A stretch of 45,474 nucleotides of DNA from Rhodospirillaceae bacterium (GTDB taxonomy: Bacteria > Pseudomonadota > Alphaproteobacteria > Rhodospirillales > Casp-alpha2): assembly GCA_018665815.1 (NCBI GenBank), contig JABJBP010000091.1, positions 1-45,474 of the forward strand, read 5' to 3'. Positions 26,374 to 35,292 of this stretch are shown here, piece after piece. The notes beneath the pieces are model-generated. The model was not told the DNA's origin. It did no database searches and worked only from the letters and a program-made list of their open reading frames with translations. The position numbers and the translations under genes were made by a program. The first letter of the stretch is position 1, and each line of letters opens with the position of its first letter.

Positions 26374-26854
26374 ATGACGACCAAGACCAAAATATCTCTA
26401 CGCTCGATCATCACACGGACCGGGCTGGGCATCGCCCTGGCGGCAGCGACCCTCGCCGGCACCGCAAACGCCATGGAGGAAATCGCTTCACGGCAGATGT
26501 CTCATCGGCCACGAATTGGCGCAGCCCCGTTCCGGACGCTATGAAACTGTTCGCGGCCCGGTTTATGAGCCGGTTTATGAGCCAGTTTACCAGTCACGTT
26601 ACGAGCCGCGTTATGAGCCCCGTTACGAGCCCCGTTACGAGCCGGTCTATGCCGCGCCGCGCACGGCGAAACGCAAAGTTGTCGTGCACCGCCACAAGGT
26701 CATCGTGAAGCATGTCTATGTTGACCGTAACCACGGCGGCAAGCGCCACATGAAACGTAACAAGCGTTCGAATAAACGGGCCTGGGAAAAGCGTCGTCGC
26801 GAGCTGGCACAGACCTGCTATGAGCACCCGCGCCGTTGCTCCAAGGCTTTTTGA
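26374..26854 (+). pseudogene. Secreted Tyr-Glu-Pro repeat protein, frameshifted
   Basis: From the ATG at 26374 (AAAGGAG upstream) a clear signal peptide is read, MTTKTKISLRSIITRTGLG then IALAAATLAGTANA, but this frame stops at 26542-26544. The frame one base on carries seven 12-base units encoding YEPV, YEPR or a close variant (26560-26643), then a very basic region (KRKVVVHRHKVIVKHVYVDRN, KRNKRSNKRAWEKRRR) and a C-terminal pair of cysteines (TCYEHPRRC). Removing one C from the CCCC run at about 26525-26528 joins the two into one exported protein. Either the gene is broken or the run is a sequencing error. Function is unknown. The MarR site upstream suggests inducible expression. Confidence 0.7.
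26560..26643 (+). repeat. Seven tandem 12-bp coding repeats
   Basis: The units begin at 26560, 26572, 26584, 26596, 26608, 26620 and 26632, in the pattern (G/C)GTTATGAGCC or GTTACGAGCC. Units 6 and 7 (CCGTTACGAGCC) are identical. They encode Y-E-P followed by Val or Arg; unit 3 is divergent (YQS). Such an array can change length by slippage. Confidence 0.85.
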
Positions 26855-26899
26855 TCAAACCCTAAAAACAACACTTTCTCCCTCCCTCGACCCTGCGAT

Positions 26900-26937
26900 A
26901 GCGCCCGGTGGTTCCCTTTCACCGGGCGCTTTCTTTG
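26900..26937 (+). terminator. Rho-independent terminator after the repeat-protein gene
   Basis: An 11-bp perfect stem (AGCGCCCGGTG, 26900-26910, with 26920-26930) has a 9-base loop and is followed by TTTCTTT. It ends the marR/repeat-protein transcript and separates it from the acyl-CoA cluster that starts at 27029. Confidence 0.9.
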
Positions 26938-27028
26938 CCCCGGCGCTCGCGAATTCCCCAAATGGGATTTCACTATGGACGGTGGCGGGCTATGTTTGCC
27001 GCCGATCGAAGCAGTTTGACCGGCGGCA

Positions 27029-28090
27029 ATGACCGAAACCGACAATATTATTATCGATGCGACGGCCCGGATATTCCAGGAATTGGGTGATCCGCAGACC
27101 CTGAACAACGCGCCAGACGACGCTTGGCGGGAGCCCCTTTGGGCGGCACTTGAGGAATCTGGTCTGACTTTGGCTTGGGTGCCCGATGACCTCGGTGGGG
27201 CGGGCGCGGACATATCCGATGGCTTCGATATTCTCCAAACCGCCGGGCGTTTTGCCGTGGCAGTTCCCCTCGCGGAAACCTTGTTGGCGGGCTGGGCATT
27301 GTCAAAAGCCAATTTACAAGTTCCCCAAGGCGCGATGTCTCTGGCCCTTTCAAGTCGCGCCAATCCGCTTCGCCTGACGGACGGCAAATTGGCGGGCCGT
27401 GCCGAGGCGGTGCCGTTTGCCAGCGGCGTTGATCATTTCGTCGCCTTGGCGGAGACGCCAGACGGGGCGGCGGTGATCCAGATTGACGCGGCCGCATGCA
27501 ATATTGAGACAGCCATGGGCATCGGCGGCGATCCGCAAGGCAACGTGCGATTTGACGGCGCCGCACCGGCAGCTCTGGCGCCAGCGCCCGCCGGCATTGC
27601 AAATGAGACGCTGATGCTCATGGGTGCCGCCGCACGCGCCACGCAGATGGCCGGCGCCTTGCAAGGCATTTTGGAGCTGGCCGTTGACTATGCCGGGGAA
27701 CGCGTCGCCTTCGGTCGGCCGATCGCCAAGTTTCAGGCAGTTCAGCACAATCTAGCGCAATTGGCAGGCGAGACCGCCGCCGCAGTCGCCGCCGCCGGAT
27801 CCGCAGCTGATTCCATCCATCACGCGGATAACTTTAATGAAGCCGTATTCTTTGAGGTCGCGGCGGCGAAAACCCGCGCCGGCGAGGCAGCTGGCGAAGG
27901 CGCCGCCATCGCCCATCAAGTGCACGGCGCTATTGGCTTTACCGACGAACACATCCTGCACCGATTTACCCGACGCCTGTGGGCCTGGCGCGACGATTTC
28001 GGGTCGGAAAGCGAATGGGCGGTGGGCTTGGGCGCCCTGGTTGCCGCCAACGGCGCCGACCAGCTTTGGCCCATGGTGGCATCGCGATGA
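27029..28090 (+). CDS. Acyl-CoA dehydrogenase family protein, short form
   Basis: This 353-residue flavoprotein of the acyl-CoA dehydrogenase fold has an N-terminal helical domain with WVPDDLGGAGADISD. Its middle beta domain is short and Ala/Gly-rich, and its C-terminal helical domain carries YAGERVAFGRPIAKFQAVQH and HQVHGAIGFTDEHILHRFTRR. It resembles the smaller partner of two-gene acyl-CoA dehydrogenase pairs. The larger partner follows 10 bp downstream, so the two may form a heteromer. Substrate acyl-CoA is unknown. It opens the plus-strand cluster 27029-35292. Confidence 0.88.
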   Translation: MTETDNIIIDATARIFQELGDPQTLNNAPDDAWREPLWAALEESGLTLAWVPDDLGGAGADISDGFDILQTAGRFAVAVPLAETLLAGWALSKANLQVPQGAMSLALSSRANPLRLTDGKLAGRAEAVPFASGVDHFVALAETPDGAAVIQIDAAACNIETAMGIGGDPQGNVRFDGAAPAALAPAPAGIANETLMLMGAAARATQMAGALQGILELAVDYAGERVAFGRPIAKFQAVQHNLAQLAGETAAAVAAAGSAADSIHHADNFNEAVFFEVAAAKTRAGEAAGEGAAIAHQVHGAIGFTDEHILHRFTRRLWAWRDDFGSESEWAVGLGALVAANGADQLWPMVASR

Positions 28091-28100
28091 GAATCCGGTC

Positions 28101-29261
28101 ATGAGTTCTCCCATTCAATTTGATCCGGTTCGCCTGCCCGCCGATGCCGAGGCGCTTAGACGTGAGGTCCGGGATTTTCTAAGCGACGAGGTAGCGGCTG
28201 GAACTTTCGACCCCGACGCGTCACCGATGAGTGATGGGCACGATGTTGAGTTCAGCCGCCGCGTCGGCGCCAAGGGTTGGATCGGCATGACCTGGCCGAA
28301 AGAATACGGCGGCCAGGAACGAAGTTTCCTGGAACGCTACGTCGTCACCGAAGAGTTTCGTGCCGTTAGCGCGCCGGTGCGCGCGCACTTTACAGCGGAT
28401 CGGCAATCCGGCCCGGTGCTTCTGAAATACGCCCCCGAAGAGATCAAAATGGATATTCTGCCGCGCATCACGCGCGGCGAGTGCTGCTTTTGTATCGGTA
28501 TGAGCGAGCCAAACTCAGGCTCGGATTTGTTCGCCGCCAAGGCGAAGGCGGAGAAAGCCGATACCGATTGGCGCCTCAACGGCACCAAAATTTGGACCAC
28601 CAACGCACAAAACGCCGATTACATGATTGGCCTGTTCCGGACCTCGGCGCCGACCGAGGACAACCGCCGCCATGGGCTCAGCCAGTTTCTGATCGATATG
28701 ACCTGGCCCGGCATTGACGTTAATCCCATTGTCTCAATGGCCGGTGGCAGTGAGTTCAATGAAGTCGTCTTCACCGATTGCAAAGTGCCCGCTGATCACG
28801 TGCTGGGCGAGATTGACGGTGCGTGGAAACAAGCGACCAGTGAGCTGGCTTACGAGCGCAGCGGACCGGAGCGTTTCCTTGAAACTTTTTACGTGCTGGT
28901 CGAATTGGTCCGCGCCGTTGGCGACAATCCCGATACCCGAAGCGCCGAAGGTATCGGCAGGCTGGTCGCGCAACTACACACGCTCCGGCGCATGTCGGTA
29001 TCGGTAAACGGCATGCTGCAAGCCGGCAAGGAACCCGTCCTGGAAGGCTCCATCGTCAAGGACCTGGGCACGCTTTGGCAACAGGCGCTGCCGTCGAAAG
29101 CCCGTGATCTAGCGGCGTTCAGCGGATCAGACGCCGGCAACCGCGTCGCCTTCGATGAACTGCTCCGCCATGCCCTAGTGATTGCGCCAAAGCTGACCAT
29201 CCAAGGCGGCACTACGGAGGTTTTGCGCGGCATCATCGCGCGCGGCCTCGGGCTTCGTTGA
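28101..29261 (+). CDS. Acyl-CoA dehydrogenase
   Basis: This 386-residue acyl-CoA dehydrogenase carries GWIGMTWPKEYGG, the FAD/substrate signature CIGMSEPNSGSDL, WRLNGTKIWTTNA, and the C-terminal TIQGGTTEVLRGIIARGLG. It oxidises the alpha-beta bond of an acyl-CoA and passes electrons to electron-transfer flavoprotein. The ATG at 28101 is 10 bp after the upstream partner gene. The next gene begins around or just after its stop, so all are one transcript. Confidence 0.93.
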   Translation: MSSPIQFDPVRLPADAEALRREVRDFLSDEVAAGTFDPDASPMSDGHDVEFSRRVGAKGWIGMTWPKEYGGQERSFLERYVVTEEFRAVSAPVRAHFTADRQSGPVLLKYAPEEIKMDILPRITRGECCFCIGMSEPNSGSDLFAAKAKAEKADTDWRLNGTKIWTTNAQNADYMIGLFRTSAPTEDNRRHGLSQFLIDMTWPGIDVNPIVSMAGGSEFNEVVFTDCKVPADHVLGEIDGAWKQATSELAYERSGPERFLETFYVLVELVRAVGDNPDTRSAEGIGRLVAQLHTLRRMSVSVNGMLQAGKEPVLEGSIVKDLGTLWQQALPSKARDLAAFSGSDAGNRVAFDELLRHALVIAPKLTIQGGTTEVLRGIIARGLGLR

Positions 29262-29281
29262 GACCGGCACAGGAGACCATC

Positions 29282-31447
29282 TTGCCTGATCTCTCCGCCC
29301 TCCTTAAACCCACCACGGTCGCCCTTATCGGCGCCGCCGAAGACACCAACATTCTGCGTGGGCGCATTTTGAACATCCTCAAGATGCACGATTTCACCGG
29401 GCGCTTGTATCCGGTCAACCGCAACCATGATGTCGTCCAGGGCTTGAAAGCTTACCCCTCCATCGACGCGGTTCCCGAACCCGTCGATCTTGCCGCCCTG
29501 ATCATTCCCGCGGACGCGGTGCCGGATGAATTGGAACGTTGCGGCCAGGCCGGCATCAAAGCCGTGCTGATCTTGGCATCGGGATTCGCCGAAGAACCGG
29601 GCGAACACGGAAATGCCCTGCAAGATCGTATTCGCGACATTTCCCGCGCCCACGACATGATTGTCGCTGGCCCGAACTCGGAAGGGTTTTCAAACCTTGC
29701 CGCAAAGCTTTGCATGACCTTCAGTCCGGCCATGGAACTTGATGACACGCCCTTGGTCCCAGCCGGAGACAGGAAACGCCACCTTGCCGTGGTCGCCCAG
29801 AGCGGTGGCGTCGGCTATTCGTTTTATGACCGGGGCCGGCCCAAGGAATTGGCATTCAGCCATATCGTCACGACCGGCAATGAGGTCTGTGTCGAAAGCC
29901 TACAGGTGGTGGACTATCTGCTCGATGATGACGCGACGTCAGCGATCATCATGTTCATGGAAGATATCAAGACACCGAAGTTGTTCATCACCGTCGCCGA
30001 AAAAGCGTTGCGGGCAGGCAAGCCCTTGATGGCGGCGAAGATAGGTCGGACCGAAGCCGGCGCACGCGCTGCGCAGTCGCATACGGCGGCGATGGCCGGT
30101 GATTTTTCCGCCTATCAGGCGATGTTCCGCCATTATGGCATCGTTGAGATCGAGGACCAGGATGAGGCGGTCGATTTCGCCCAAGGGTTTTGCTGTTACG
30201 CCGGCCGCCTGCCGGCCGGCAAGCGCGTTGGGATTTTTACCGCATCGGGCGGCGGCGGCGGCTGGATGGCCGATGCCTGCGCCGATGCCTGCCTAAGCGT
30301 TCCTGAACTCGACGTCCAAACCCGCGCTGCCATCGACCCGCACTTGCCGGCTTACGGCACGTCGCAGAACCCGGTTGACGGCACCGCGCAGGTCATCCGC
30401 CAAAAAGGCTATGCGGAAATGTGTGAAATGATCGCTGGCTCACCGGAGATCGATGCGGTGATCGCGGTGACGTCCGCCCGCAATCCCGTCGGTTGGCAGC
30501 GCGAACGTGACAAGGTCCTGCGGGTTGGCCGCGAAACCAAAAAGCCCATCGTGTTCTGGGCCTATACCCTGCCCAATCCCGACGTGCAGGCGCTTTGCGG
30601 TGAGGCCGGTATCCCATTGAGCGCGAATATGCGCAATGTGCCCGCCACCATCGCTGCCATGGCCGATTACCGCCGGTTTCGAGAGAACTTTCTAAAGCCC
30701 GCTACAATCGACACCTCGCCCCGGAAATATGATCGCGCCGACGCCACTCGGGCCCTTGAGATCGCCGGCGAGGTGTTATGCGAGTATGAGGCGCGGCGAC
30801 CGTTGGCCGCCTACGGCATCGGCTCGGGCAGCGGCGGTTTGGCGGCAAATGCTGAAGAAGCAGTGGTCGCCGCGGCGATGAGCAACAAGCCCGTCGTGTT
30901 AAAAATTCAATCCCCGGATATTCCACACAAATCTGAAGCAAAGGGCATCGCGATTAATGTCACCGGCGCACAAGCCGTCGCCACTGCCTATGAGGCGATC
31001 ATCGATGCAGCTAATGCGTATAACCCGGATGCCGATATCCACGGTGTTCTCGTCCAGCCGATGGCCGCCGATGGCGTCGAAGTTATTCTTGGAATTCACC
31101 GCGATGATACCTTCGGCCCCCTGTTGATGCTGGGGCTTGGTGGCATTCATGTCGAAATATTGGGCGACAAGGTCTTCGCCCCCGTGCCCCTTACGGAGCC
31201 CGAAGCCAGTGAATTAATCGAACGCTTAAAAGCTAAGGCGTTGCTGAGCGGCGCCCGAGGGACCGAGCCGGCTGATATCGATGCTTTGATCGACATCATC
31301 GTCCGGCTTTCAAACTTTGCCGCCGACCATGCCGACCGGATCGAAGAAATTGACTTAAATCCCGTCCGCGTCCACCCAGAAGGTGAGGGTGAAGGCGGGG
31401 GCGTCAGCGTCCTCGATGCGCTGATCATTCAACGGAGACCCCCATGA
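29282..31447 (+). CDS. ADP-forming acyl-CoA synthetase (fused alpha-beta), first copy
   Basis: This protein of about 720 residues of the acetate-CoA ligase (ADP-forming) type has a CoA-binding Rossmann domain (TVALIGAAEDTN), succinyl-CoA-synthetase-like domains with the phosphohistidine motif AQSHTAAMAG, and a C-terminal ATP-grasp domain (PVVLKIQSPDIPHKSEAKGI, IDLNPVRV). It forms an acyl-CoA from acid, CoA and ATP, releasing ADP, or runs in reverse. I prefer the TTG at 29282, with AGGAG 6 bases upstream; a TTG at 29258 overlaps the previous stop but lacks a ribosome binding site. Its stop overlaps the next start by 4 bp. Confidence 0.9.
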   Translation: MPDLSALLKPTTVALIGAAEDTNILRGRILNILKMHDFTGRLYPVNRNHDVVQGLKAYPSIDAVPEPVDLAALIIPADAVPDELERCGQAGIKAVLILASGFAEEPGEHGNALQDRIRDISRAHDMIVAGPNSEGFSNLAAKLCMTFSPAMELDDTPLVPAGDRKRHLAVVAQSGGVGYSFYDRGRPKELAFSHIVTTGNEVCVESLQVVDYLLDDDATSAIIMFMEDIKTPKLFITVAEKALRAGKPLMAAKIGRTEAGARAAQSHTAAMAGDFSAYQAMFRHYGIVEIEDQDEAVDFAQGFCCYAGRLPAGKRVGIFTASGGGGGWMADACADACLSVPELDVQTRAAIDPHLPAYGTSQNPVDGTAQVIRQKGYAEMCEMIAGSPEIDAVIAVTSARNPVGWQRERDKVLRVGRETKKPIVFWAYTLPNPDVQALCGEAGIPLSANMRNVPATIAAMADYRRFRENFLKPATIDTSPRKYDRADATRALEIAGEVLCEYEARRPLAAYGIGSGSGGLAANAEEAVVAAAMSNKPVVLKIQSPDIPHKSEAKGIAINVTGAQAVATAYEAIIDAANAYNPDADIHGVLVQPMAADGVEVILGIHRDDTFGPLLMLGLGGIHVEILGDKVFAPVPLTEPEASELIERLKAKALLSGARGTEPADIDALIDIIVRLSNFAADHADRIEEIDLNPVRVHPEGEGEGGGVSVLDALIIQRRPP

Positions 31448-32250
31448 CCGATATGCCCAATTTCGACGACATTGGCGTTGAGATTAAGGAACTCGTCGCA
31501 ACTATCGAAATCCAGCGCCCTCCACACAATTTCTTCGATATCGCCCTGATCCATCAGATCGGCGACGCGTTGGAAGTTCTCGATGCCGACCCGGCGTGCC
31601 GTGCCGCTGTCTTGTGCGCCCAAGGCAAGGCCTTTTGCGCCGGCGCGAACTTCGGCACCGGTGAAGAACTGGGGGCGGACGGCCAGTTGAAAACCCAAAC
31701 TCCGACGGATCGCGCCCAACACCTTTACGTCGAAGCCATCCGCTTATTCGAAGCCAAAACACCGATCATCGGTGCCATTCACGGCGCCGCCATAGGCGGT
31801 GGGCTTGGTTTGGCGATGGTCCCGGATTTCCGTGTGACGTGTCCTGAAGCCCGGTTCTCGGCGAACTTCACTCGCTTGGGTTTTCACCCGGGGTTCGGCC
31901 TGACCGTGACGCTCACCGAAGCCATCGGCAAACAGAACGCGGCGTTGATGTTTTACACCAGCCGGCGGTTCAAGGGCGACGAGGCCCACGCCCTAGGCTT
32001 GGCTGACGTGCTGGTTGCGCAGGACAAGGTTCGGGACGCCGCCATAGCACTGGCTGCCGAGATTGCTGAGAACGCCCCCTTGGGCGTAACGGAAACACGC
32101 GCCACCATGCGCCGCGGGTTGGCCGAACGCGTACGTGCGGCCACCGACCATGAACTGGCCATTCAGACGCGGCTGCGCGCCACCAAAGATTTCAAGGAAG
32201 GCGTCGCCGCCATGTCCGAGCGCCGGGTGCCCGACTTCAAGGGCGCGTAA
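31444..32250 (+). CDS. Enoyl-CoA hydratase/isomerase family protein, first copy
   Basis: This 268-residue crotonase-fold protein has the oxyanion-hole segments FCAGANFG and IHGAAIGGGLGLAMVPDFRV. The position that usually reads F-x-x-P-E before LG reads FSANFTRLG here, so the catalytic glutamate (Glu144 of rat enoyl-CoA hydratase) is replaced by Phe. It may therefore be an isomerase, hydrolase or other crotonase activity rather than a true hydratase. The start overlaps the upstream synthetase stop (ATGA), so translation is coupled. Confidence 0.88.
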   Translation: MTDMPNFDDIGVEIKELVATIEIQRPPHNFFDIALIHQIGDALEVLDADPACRAAVLCAQGKAFCAGANFGTGEELGADGQLKTQTPTDRAQHLYVEAIRLFEAKTPIIGAIHGAAIGGGLGLAMVPDFRVTCPEARFSANFTRLGFHPGFGLTVTLTEAIGKQNAALMFYTSRRFKGDEAHALGLADVLVAQDKVRDAAIALAAEIAENAPLGVTETRATMRRGLAERVRAATDHELAIQTRLRATKDFKEGVAAMSERRVPDFKGA

Positions 32251-32391
32251 GCAACCTCGGTTGAATTGTTTCAAAGGCCGGAACGCGGGCGCACTGCCAG
32301 TTGATCTCTTGCGGAATTGAGTTACAACGATGACCGTCGATGGCCGGACCATGGCCGTTGGCGCAAAAGTTTCAGGGGAGGATTAAAGACC

Positions 32392-34524
32392 ATGCCGGTC
32401 AATGAACCGACAGCCATGTACCGCATGCTTCATGCCGAAAGTATCGCCGTCATCGGCGCCTCGGAGGATCGCAATAAATTCGGCGGACGGTTGATCTACA
32501 ATCTGATCCATCACGGCTTCAAGGGCACGCTCTACCCGATCAATCCGAAGCGTGAAACGATCTTTGATCTCAAGGCTTACCCCAACATCACCGCGCTGCC
32601 ATCCGGCCCTGATGTCGCCGCTGTCGCGGTTCCCGCCAAAGCCCTTTCCGAAACGTTACGTGGCTGCGCCAAAATGGGCGTCAAGGTCGCCATCGTCATC
32701 ACGTCGCAAATGGCGGAGTCCGGCGAAGAGGGCGCCAAGCTTCAAGACGAGGCCGTGGCCATCGCACGCGAAGCCGGCATGCGTATCCTCGGCCCCAATT
32801 GCCTGGGTGCGCTTAATGCACAAGCCGATGTCTGTTTGTCGCCGTCCGTCACCATGTCGGTCGATAAGTTGCCGAAGGGCCGGGTCGGTGTCGCCAGTCA
32901 GTCGGGTGCGCTGCAGACGGCGATGTTTATCCGCGCCTTTGACGCTGGGGTCGGATTTTCATCGTGCATTACGGTCGGCAACCAAGCGGACCTGGAGCTA
33001 TCCGACGGGTTCGAATATCTAGTTGATGATCCGGACACGGATGCGATTTTCGTTTACGTCGAAGGCATCAAGGATCTGGAGCGTTTCCGTACCGCCGCTC
33101 AAAAAGCCCGCGCCGCTAACAAGCCCGTTGTCGCCGTCAAGGCCGGCCGCACCGAGGAAGGCGCTGCGATGGCCAATTCCCATACCGCCAGCCTGACTGG
33201 TTCTTACGATGCATTTGTCGCCCTTTGTGAATCCCTGGGCATCGTCGTCACTGATCAACCTGACACGGCCGTGCTTTGCGCCGACGCGCTGGCACGCTGG
33301 GGCGCGCCGAAGGCCGAAGGCGTCGCGGTGTTTTCCGGCTCAGGCGGCGCCGCCGCGCTGGCCGCCGATGCCATTGCCGAAAGCTCATTTCACGCGTCTA
33401 AGCTGAGCGGGCCGGCTATCGATCACCTTGGCGAACATCTGCCGCACCGCAAGGAGACGGCGATCATTGATTTCGGCGGCTATCGATCACCGTTCGTCGA
33501 GGACGTGATGATTGAAAGCATGGAAACCGTTGCCGATGACCCGGACACCGGCGCGCTGCTGATGATCATGACGCCGCAGCCCTGCATGGAACAGTTAGCC
33601 GCCGCCATTCGCAGTATCGGCACGGATAAGGGCGTGCCGGCATTGCTGTGCAATAAATCGGGCAGCCTTGTCGATGAGCAGGTGAACAAGGATGCTAAAG
33701 AACTCGGCTATCCGATTTACACATCCCTCGACGACTGCTACCGCGTGATTGAAGCGTTGATGGCCTACAAACGCATTCTTGAGAGTGCCGAAGGCGACAT
33801 CGCGACCGAGCCGGCAACGCCGGAAATCAATGCGGCCGCCCGAGTGTTGGCGCCGGGGCTTCTGACCGAACCGGAAGCCAAGGGCTTACTGGCGGCAGCC
33901 GGCGCGCCGGTGACCCGCGAGCAAATGGCCATGAGCCCCGACGATGCCGTCGCGGCGGCTCGCGAAATCGGGTTTCCCGTCGTGATGAAAGGTGTCGCGC
34001 GGGGATTGATTCACAAATCGGACGCCGGCGCAGTGAAACTCAATCTGGCCGATGTCGCCGCCGTTCGCAGCGCCTTCGCCGAGATCGAAGTCGCCATCGC
34101 CGAGGCCGCGCCAGATGCCGAATTGGCGGGCTGTTTGGTCCAGGAAATGGCCACAGGTGGCGTTGCGGAAGCCTTCATCGGTGCCAGTTGGGACCCGCAA
34201 CACGGTCCCGCTGTTTTGGTTGGCGCCGGCGGGGTTTTTGTCGAAGTGCTGAAAGACGTCCAAATGGCCGCCGCCCCCGTCAGCCCAAAGAAAGCGCGCA
34301 CCATGATAGAGGGCTTGAAACTTTGGCCCTTGTTCGCCGGTCCCCGCGGGCGTCCCAAAGCGGACGTCGATGCCTTGGCTGATATTGTGCACCGGGTGAG
34401 CGTGCTCGCCGCGCACCTGGGCCCGCAGTTGGGGGAATTGGACGTCAATCCGGTCATTGTCCGCGCCGAGGGTGAAGGCGCGCTTTGCGTTGATGCCCGC
34501 GCTGTTTGGAACGCGCCGCAATAA
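32392..34524 (+). CDS. ADP-forming acyl-CoA synthetase (fused alpha-beta), second copy
   Basis: This 710-residue protein has the same architecture as the first copy: CoA-binding domain (IAVIGASEDRNKFGGR), ligase domains with phosphohistidine motif ANSHTASLTGSYDA, and C-terminal ATP-grasp (FPVVMKGVARGLIHKSDAGA, LDVNPVIV). GGGGAGG upstream fixes the ATG at 32392. It is clearly diverged from the first copy, so this is an old duplication or separate acquisition rather than a recent repeat. It precedes a second crotonase-family gene by 24 bp. Confidence 0.93.
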   Translation: MPVNEPTAMYRMLHAESIAVIGASEDRNKFGGRLIYNLIHHGFKGTLYPINPKRETIFDLKAYPNITALPSGPDVAAVAVPAKALSETLRGCAKMGVKVAIVITSQMAESGEEGAKLQDEAVAIAREAGMRILGPNCLGALNAQADVCLSPSVTMSVDKLPKGRVGVASQSGALQTAMFIRAFDAGVGFSSCITVGNQADLELSDGFEYLVDDPDTDAIFVYVEGIKDLERFRTAAQKARAANKPVVAVKAGRTEEGAAMANSHTASLTGSYDAFVALCESLGIVVTDQPDTAVLCADALARWGAPKAEGVAVFSGSGGAAALAADAIAESSFHASKLSGPAIDHLGEHLPHRKETAIIDFGGYRSPFVEDVMIESMETVADDPDTGALLMIMTPQPCMEQLAAAIRSIGTDKGVPALLCNKSGSLVDEQVNKDAKELGYPIYTSLDDCYRVIEALMAYKRILESAEGDIATEPATPEINAAARVLAPGLLTEPEAKGLLAAAGAPVTREQMAMSPDDAVAAAREIGFPVVMKGVARGLIHKSDAGAVKLNLADVAAVRSAFAEIEVAIAEAAPDAELAGCLVQEMATGGVAEAFIGASWDPQHGPAVLVGAGGVFVEVLKDVQMAAAPVSPKKARTMIEGLKLWPLFAGPRGRPKADVDALADIVHRVSVLAAHLGPQLGELDVNPVIVRAEGEGALCVDARAVWNAPQ

Positions 34525-34548
34525 TTCGCCGCACAGAAGGATACCAAC

Positions 34549-35292
34549 ATGAGCAACGATGCCGTCACCTATCAATCGAAAGGCCAAATCGCCGTCATCA
34601 CCATGAACCGACCTGAGCGCACCAACCGGTTGGACGCTGACATCGTCGCCGGTTTGGAAGCCGCCTGGGTTCAATTCATGGCATCGGACGAAGACCGGGT
34701 CGCCGTGCTCACGGGTGCTGGCAGTTCGTTTTCGACGGGCGCCGATTTGAAAGCCATTCCCCATGATCTTTTTCGCGGTATCCCGGGCGTCGGTGTGCCC
34801 GTCGATAAGCCGGTCGTTGGCGCGGTCGAGGGTTGGTGTGTCGGCGGCGGCATGGTGCTGACCACCATGTGCGATATGTTGGTAGCCGCCGACAACGCCA
34901 TGTTCAGCTATCCGGAAGTAAAAATCGGATTCTCCGGCGGCCTGATCGCGAATTTAGCGTCGCGGATTCCGCACAAAATCGCCATGGAATTACTTTTGAC
35001 GGGCGATGCCATCACCGCCCAGCGCGCCTATGAGGTCGGCTACGTCAACAAACTGGTGGCGTCGGGCAGTGTCGTGGATGCCGCCATGGATTACGCCCGG
35101 TGCATCGCCGACCAGGCGCCGCTGGCATCCAGAATGCTGAAACGGTTCGTCGGGAAAACCATGCCACAAGGCCCCACCGAGCAGGCCGCTATCGCCCGCG
35201 TTCAAGTCAACGCAATCAATGCCAGCGAGGATGGTGAAGAAGGCATCAAGGCGTTTATGGAAAAGCGCCCGCCCGCATTCAAGGGCCGTTGA
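34549..35292 (+). CDS. Enoyl-CoA hydratase/isomerase family protein, second copy
   Basis: This 247-residue crotonase-fold protein has FSTGADLKAI and EGWCVGGGMVLTTMCDM as oxyanion-hole segments, and FSYPEVKIGFSGG, which keeps the Pro-Glu pair lost in the first copy. It ends with the common ECH tail EKRPPAFKGR. It is the last gene of the cluster. Its 3' end overlaps by 14 bases the convergent pseudogene at 35279. Confidence 0.92.
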   Translation: MSNDAVTYQSKGQIAVITMNRPERTNRLDADIVAGLEAAWVQFMASDEDRVAVLTGAGSSFSTGADLKAIPHDLFRGIPGVGVPVDKPVVGAVEGWCVGGGMVLTTMCDMLVAADNAMFSYPEVKIGFSGGLIANLASRIPHKIAMELLLTGDAITAQRAYEVGYVNKLVASGSVVDAAMDYARCIADQAPLASRMLKRFVGKTMPQGPTEQAAIARVQVNAINASEDGEEGIKAFMEKRPPAFKGR

